Source: MAG-121220-bin8 sp964433845 (lineage in GTDB: Bacteria; Bacteroidota; Bacteroidia; Flavobacteriales; Flavobacteriaceae). Taken from it: 36,475 bases of DNA. The position numbers and the translations under genes were made by a program. Position 1 is the first letter of the stretch. Each line of letters starts with the position of its first letter. Under the pieces are notes generated by a model. The model was not told the origin of the DNA. It saw only the letters and a list, made by a program, of their open reading frames with translations, and did no database searches. This document shows positions 34,235 through 36,475 of this stretch, in pieces. The stretch lies in assembly GCA_964433845.1 (NCBI GenBank), contig CAYSTA010000013.1, positions 1 to 36,475 of the forward strand. Reading direction: 5' to 3'.

Positions 34235-36238
34235 ATGAAAGATAAGTTAAATATTTTTTTTAAACTCCAATCTCAGATTTATAGAATTGTTCTTTTTTTA
34301 CTCTCCGTTTCTTTAATAGTTTATTTAATTCCAAAAAAAGGGAAATTTCAATACGATTTTAAAGAAGGAAAACCTTGGAAGTATGAAACTTTAATTTCAC
34401 CATTTGATTTCTTAATCCAAAAGTCTGAATCTGAAATTAATTTTGAAAAACTTTTAATTTCAAAAAATGCTATTAAGTATTTTACTAAAGATTCAAATGT
34501 TTCAGATTCTATAATTTCTCTTGTTAATGCAAAATTTAATGATTCTTTTCCAAATTTGTCACAACAAGCCAAAGAAATAATTAATAATACTTATAATCCA
34601 GGTTTGGTAAATAATTCTATTGAAATAGAAATAGATTCTATTTTTTTAGTTTCTAAAATAGATAAGATTAAAATCAGATATGATCAACTAAATAAAACTA
34701 ATGATTATAAGATTGATTCAATAATTTATAATTCAATTGAAGATTCAATTCAATTACATTCATTTTTAAAAGACATTTTGATTCCTGATGTCATATATGA
34801 TGAAAAAACTACAACTAATAGTTTAAACGAACAGTTAAGTCAAATTTCATACTCTAAAGGATCAGTAAGTAATGGAGTCAGAATCATATCGAGAGGAGAA
34901 ATTGTAGATAATGATAAGTTGGGAATTTTAAATTCTTTAAAAATGAAATTTGAATCACAACTCTGGTCAAAATCTAATTTTAATTGGATAACATTGGGGT
35001 ATTCTATAATTGTTGGAATCACTTTATTTTTCTTGTTATTGTTTCTAAAGAAAAATCGTAATAGTATTTATTTGAACAATACAAAAATTACTTTTATTTT
35101 TCTCATAATATTTATATTTATTTCCATAACCCTTAGTGTTTTTAAGTATCAGCCTGATTATATTTATGTAGTTCCTCTATGTTCTATTCCTTTGCTTTTA
35201 AGAGCTTTTTTTGATTCAAGATTAGGTCTTTTTGTACATGTTCTTACATTATTAATATTAGGGTTCATTGTCCCTGATAATTTTGAATTTTTATTTTTGC
35301 ATACTATTGCAGGAATTGTTACAATTTTAACCCCTTCAGATTTATATCAACGAGCTAATTTATTTATATCAGTTTCTATAATTACGAGTGTTTATATTAT
35401 TTCTTATTTCTCAATTTCTATAATTTCTAATGGAGATATAAATTATATAGATTTAAACATTCCGTTATTGTTTATTTTTAATGGTTTGGCTACTCTATTT
35501 GTTCATCCGTTAATCTATATTTTTGAAAAGATATTTGGATTAGTCTCCGATGTTTCACTATTAGAGCTTACAAACACAAATTCTAAGCTATTAAAAGAAC
35601 TTTCAGAAAAAGCTCCAGGCACTTTTTATCATTCATTAGCTGTTTCAAATTTAGCAGAAGCCGTTGCAACTCAAATTTCCGCAAATGTAATGCTTGTTAG
35701 AGTTGGTGCTTTATATCATGATATAGGTAAAATGAATAATCCTAATTATTTTATAGAAAATCAATTGAACTCTTTTAACCCTCATAATGATTTAGAACCT
35801 TTAGAGAGTGCAAAAATAATTAAAGATCATATTTCAAATGGAATTGAAATTGCAAAAAGAAATAGGCTTCCTGATAGAGTTATTGACTTTATCAGGACTC
35901 ATCATGGCACTTCTATGATTAGATTTTTTTATGATAAAGCGATTAAATCTAAAGCAGATTCTAATGAGTTTGATTTTCGTTATTCTGGCCCTAAACCCTT
36001 TTCAAAGGAGACTGCAATAGTTATGATGGCTGACAGTATTGAAGCTGCTTCAAAAAGTATAAAAGAGCCTAATATAAAGTTGATAGAAAACTTTGTAGAT
36101 AAAATAATTAATACTCAAATAGAGGATAATCAATTTGAAAACTGTAATATTACTCTAAAGGAATTAAATCTTACTAAAAAAATATTAAAGGAAAAATTAA
36201 ATAACATTTATCACTTAAGGGTTGAATATCCTGATTAG
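34235..36238 (+). CDS. pgpH: 7TM-HD family phosphodiesterase, PgpH-like (predicted c-di-AMP hydrolase)
   Basis: Seen: one N-terminal transmembrane helix (about 16-32), an extracytoplasmic 7TMR-HDED-type domain (about 45-245), seven transmembrane helices (about 247-428), and a cytoplasmic HD domain with H466 in FYHSLAVSN, the HD pair in YHDIGKMNNP (H495, D496), THHGTSM (H556, H557) and the last ligand in MMADSIEAASKS (D600). All metal ligands of the PgpH/7TMR-HD family are present. In Listeria PgpH hydrolyses c-di-AMP; that activity is inferred here by family. The length of 667 is close to the usual 680-720. The outer domain probably senses a wall or osmotic signal. It stands alone between divergent C40 peptidase and the following MBL gene 32 bases downstream. 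Confidence 0.9.
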   Translation: MKDKLNIFFKLQSQIYRIVLFLLSVSLIVYLIPKKGKFQYDFKEGKPWKYETLISPFDFLIQKSESEINFEKLLISKNAIKYFTKDSNVSDSIISLVNAKFNDSFPNLSQQAKEIINNTYNPGLVNNSIEIEIDSIFLVSKIDKIKIRYDQLNKTNDYKIDSIIYNSIEDSIQLHSFLKDILIPDVIYDEKTTTNSLNEQLSQISYSKGSVSNGVRIISRGEIVDNDKLGILNSLKMKFESQLWSKSNFNWITLGYSIIVGITLFFLLLFLKKNRNSIYLNNTKITFIFLIIFIFISITLSVFKYQPDYIYVVPLCSIPLLLRAFFDSRLGLFVHVLTLLILGFIVPDNFEFLFLHTIAGIVTILTPSDLYQRANLFISVSIITSVYIISYFSISIISNGDINYIDLNIPLLFIFNGLATLFVHPLIYIFEKIFGLVSDVSLLELTNTNSKLLKELSEKAPGTFYHSLAVSNLAEAVATQISANVMLVRVGALYHDIGKMNNPNYFIENQLNSFNPHNDLEPLESAKIIKDHISNGIEIAKRNRLPDRVIDFIRTHHGTSMIRFFYDKAIKSKADSNEFDFRYSGPKPFSKETAIVMMADSIEAASKSIKEPNIKLIENFVDKIINTQIEDNQFENCNITLKELNLTKKILKEKLNNIYHLRVEYPD

Positions 36239-36270
36239 TTATGTATTTTTGTTTTTTTAAAAAAATGTAA

Positions 36271-36475
36271 TTGACAGTAAAACAAATTTATACAGGTTGT
36301 TTAGCACAGGGATCTTACTTTATTGAAAGTAATGGTGAGGCTGCTGTAATAGATCCTCTTAGAGAAGTTTCCCAGTATATTGGACTTGCAAAAGAATCGA
36401 ATGCTAAAATTAAATACATTTTTGAGACTCATTTTCATGCAGATTTTATAAGTGGACATTTAACTTTAGCTAAAA
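36271..36475 (+). CDS. MBL-fold metallo-hydrolase, persulfide-dioxygenase-like (partial, N-terminus only)
   Basis: The first 68 codons of a gene that runs off the window. Seen: (M)TVKQIYTGCLAQGSYFIE, then AAVIDPLREVSQYI and the metal-binding motif ETHFHADFISGH (residues 52-63). This is the start of the beta-lactamase fold as found in ETHE1/BlhA-type persulfide dioxygenases, which in flavobacteria usually carry C-terminal rhodanese domains that would lie beyond the window. The start must be TTG at 36271 because an in-frame TAA is directly before it (36268-36270). A glyoxalase-II-type activity is the alternative. Confidence 0.85.
   Translation, partial: MTVKQIYTGCLAQGSYFIESNGEAAVIDPLREVSQYIGLAKESNAKIKYIFETHFHADFISGHLTLAK

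Noticed and set aside
36252..36265. Perfect palindrome T7A7 before the MBL gene
   Set aside because: It is a homopolymer junction without a loop, expected in AT-rich spacers, and matches no known operator.
1..36475. Defence island, CRISPR array, toxin-antitoxin pair, integrated element or gene cluster for a new system
   Set aside because: Gene content is core flavobacterial housekeeping with uniform base composition; no direct-repeat arrays, integrases, transposases or anomalous blocks were seen.

Overview
The window reads as a chromosomal housekeeping segment from an AT-rich, streamlined member of the Flavobacteriales (Bacteroidota), probably a marine uncultivated lineage. Reasons: low GC throughout, very short gaps between genes, exact matches to the Bacteroidota -7 promoter box TAnnTTTG upstream of several genes, no obvious Shine-Dalgarno sequences, and flavobacterial family combinations that I recognise from memory: rlmD with DUF6452 and DUF6048; mutL followed by two rhomboids and an EEP-family protein; a RecD-like helicase divergent from an unknown-DUF3822-rsmD operon; gcvT-yebC; clpC divergent from gyrA-TPR. 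I see no CRISPR array, insertion sequence, prophage, tRNA, origin or attachment site. No stretch longer than 300 bases lacks a gene; the longest is the 213-base clpC/gyrA divergent region.

Layout. 1-537: the 3' end of 23S rRNA, 5S rRNA and the rRNA terminator. 511-5056: a methyltransferase of unknown target, a THUMP-type 23S rRNA methyltransferase, two small envelope proteins (DUF6048, DUF6452) and RlmD. 5127-11545: a large exported Asp-box propeller protein, then the leftward operon nrnA - cyclophilin/FKBP lipoprotein - DUF3810 membrane protein with an HExxH motif. 11632-16325: a rightward, partly overlapping operon of a small tail-anchored protein, MutL, two rhomboid proteases and a membrane EEP-family phosphodiesterase. 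16372-18363: a leftward operon of a pseudopilin-like membrane protein, DUF3822 and RsmD. 18453-21138: RecD-like helicase, KdsB and an acyltransferase. 21141-22942: gcvT-yebC leftward. 23002-26833: exported M1 and S9 peptidases. 26863-33411: ClpC (leftward), then GyrA and a TPR protein (rightward). 33408-36475: a C40 peptidase, a PgpH-like HD membrane protein (predicted c-di-AMP phosphodiesterase) and the start of an MBL-fold hydrolase.

The genes serve ribosome maturation (23S/5S RNA, RlmL-like, RlmD, RsmD), DNA topology and repair (GyrA, MutL, RecD-like), protein quality control (ClpC, prolyl isomerases, rhomboids, peptidases), envelope building (KdsB, acyltransferase, C40 peptidase) and second-messenger or RNA turnover (NrnA, PgpH-like). 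I did not find a convincing new multi-gene system. The observations most worth a second look are a MutL with a strongly altered endonuclease site, an S9 peptidase lacking the DPP-IV Glu-Glu motif, a small membrane protein whose true start is probably TTG or ATT behind an internal promoter, an rRNA terminator that also encodes the C-terminus of the convergent methyltransferase, and conserved orphan envelope proteins (DUF3810, DUF6452/DUF6048, pseudopilin-like/DUF3822).
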